Shown here: in pieces, positions 52,713 through 52,759 of the stretch
Layout: the number at the start of each line of letters is the position of its first letter
Numbering within the stretch: position 1 is the first letter of the stretch
Source: an uncultured Granulosicoccus sp.
GTDB lineage: Bacteria; Pseudomonadota; Gammaproteobacteria; Granulosicoccales; Granulosicoccaceae
Assembly (NCBI GenBank): GCA_937991945.1
Contig: CALKLO010000053.1
Coordinates: 1-52,759, forward strand
Direction: 5' to 3'
Length of the DNA: 52,759 bases
Made by a program: the position numbers and the translations under genes
The notes under the pieces: model-generated
Told to the model about the DNA's origin: nothing
The model's database searches: none
What the model saw: only the letters and a program-made list of their open reading frames with translations

Positions 52713-52759
52713 GATGGCCGGAAGTTTACAAGATTCTGGCCAAAATGTGCAGCTTCAAT

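Noticed and set aside
52484-52759. Attachment site at the tRNA-Ser gene
   Set aside because: No repeat of the tRNA 3' end was seen in the window and no integrase is near.

Overview
The window (about 49-50% GC by eye) looks like chromosome of a heterotrophic, probably marine or plant-debris-associated proteobacterium, most likely a gammaproteobacterium; no rRNA or housekeeping marker fixes the taxon. It is dense in nutrient uptake: four periplasmic binding proteins for sugar or amino-acid ABC systems, one tripartite tricarboxylate-type (TTT) transporter, several MFS/DMT exporters, and catabolic enzymes for xylose, an inositol-like cyclitol and malonate. No phage, transposase, integrase or CRISPR array was seen. 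One tRNA-Ser(UGA) lies at the right edge.

Left to right: (1) 1-394, a type II CcdA/CcdB toxin-antitoxin pair cut by the window edge, with a twin-palindrome operator. (2) 632-7829, a cyclitol/sugar region: LacI operator, IolI-like isomerase, ABC binding protein, permease, single-domain ATPase, a small membrane protein and a LacI regulator, facing an IolC kinase fused to DUF2090. (3) 7983-9464, a DUF2628 membrane protein with a long acidic N-terminal part. (4) 9685-13380, malonyl-CoA synthetase and malonyl-CoA decarboxylase, divergent from a DUF1989 protein. (5) 13412-19155, a polar amino-acid ABC system with an aromatic/aspartate-type aminotransferase and two small-molecule exporters. (6) 19200-25066, two tandem Lin0512 proteins, then a TTT transporter (TctC, TctB, TctA) with AtuA-like and DUF4387 proteins.

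(7) 25043-31647, envelope and signalling genes: a secreted protein with ten 38-residue RCC1-like repeats, a lipoprotein with a Thr-Glu repeat, a membrane Ser/Thr kinase, and a divergent long-form GAPDH. (8) 31780-43314, a divergent xylose regulon: xylF-xylH-xylG-xylA-DUF4159 on the minus strand; a ROK regulator, a di-heme oxidoreductase (DUF1111), a CRTAC1/ASPIC repeat protein and xylB on the plus strand, the first three joined by 4-base ATGA overlaps. (9) 43319-48203, three paralogous OmpA-like lipoproteins around a divergent promoter, flanked by a TlpA-like thioredoxin and an AapJ-like binding protein with no permease. (10) 48365-52712, an unrecognised protein, a VOC protein, a Bcr/CflA-type MFS pump divergent from a LysR regulator, a secreted Cys-containing protein, and tRNA-Ser.

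The two places most likely to hold an undescribed system are the OmpA-like lipoprotein/binding-protein block (9), whose proteins have lost or shifted canonical peptidoglycan-binding residues and share a Cys pair, and the di-heme/CRTAC1 pair embedded in the xylose regulon (8). A recurring design is a strong hairpin after each of the three transporter binding-protein genes that lead an operon, suggesting the binding protein is made in excess over the membrane parts.
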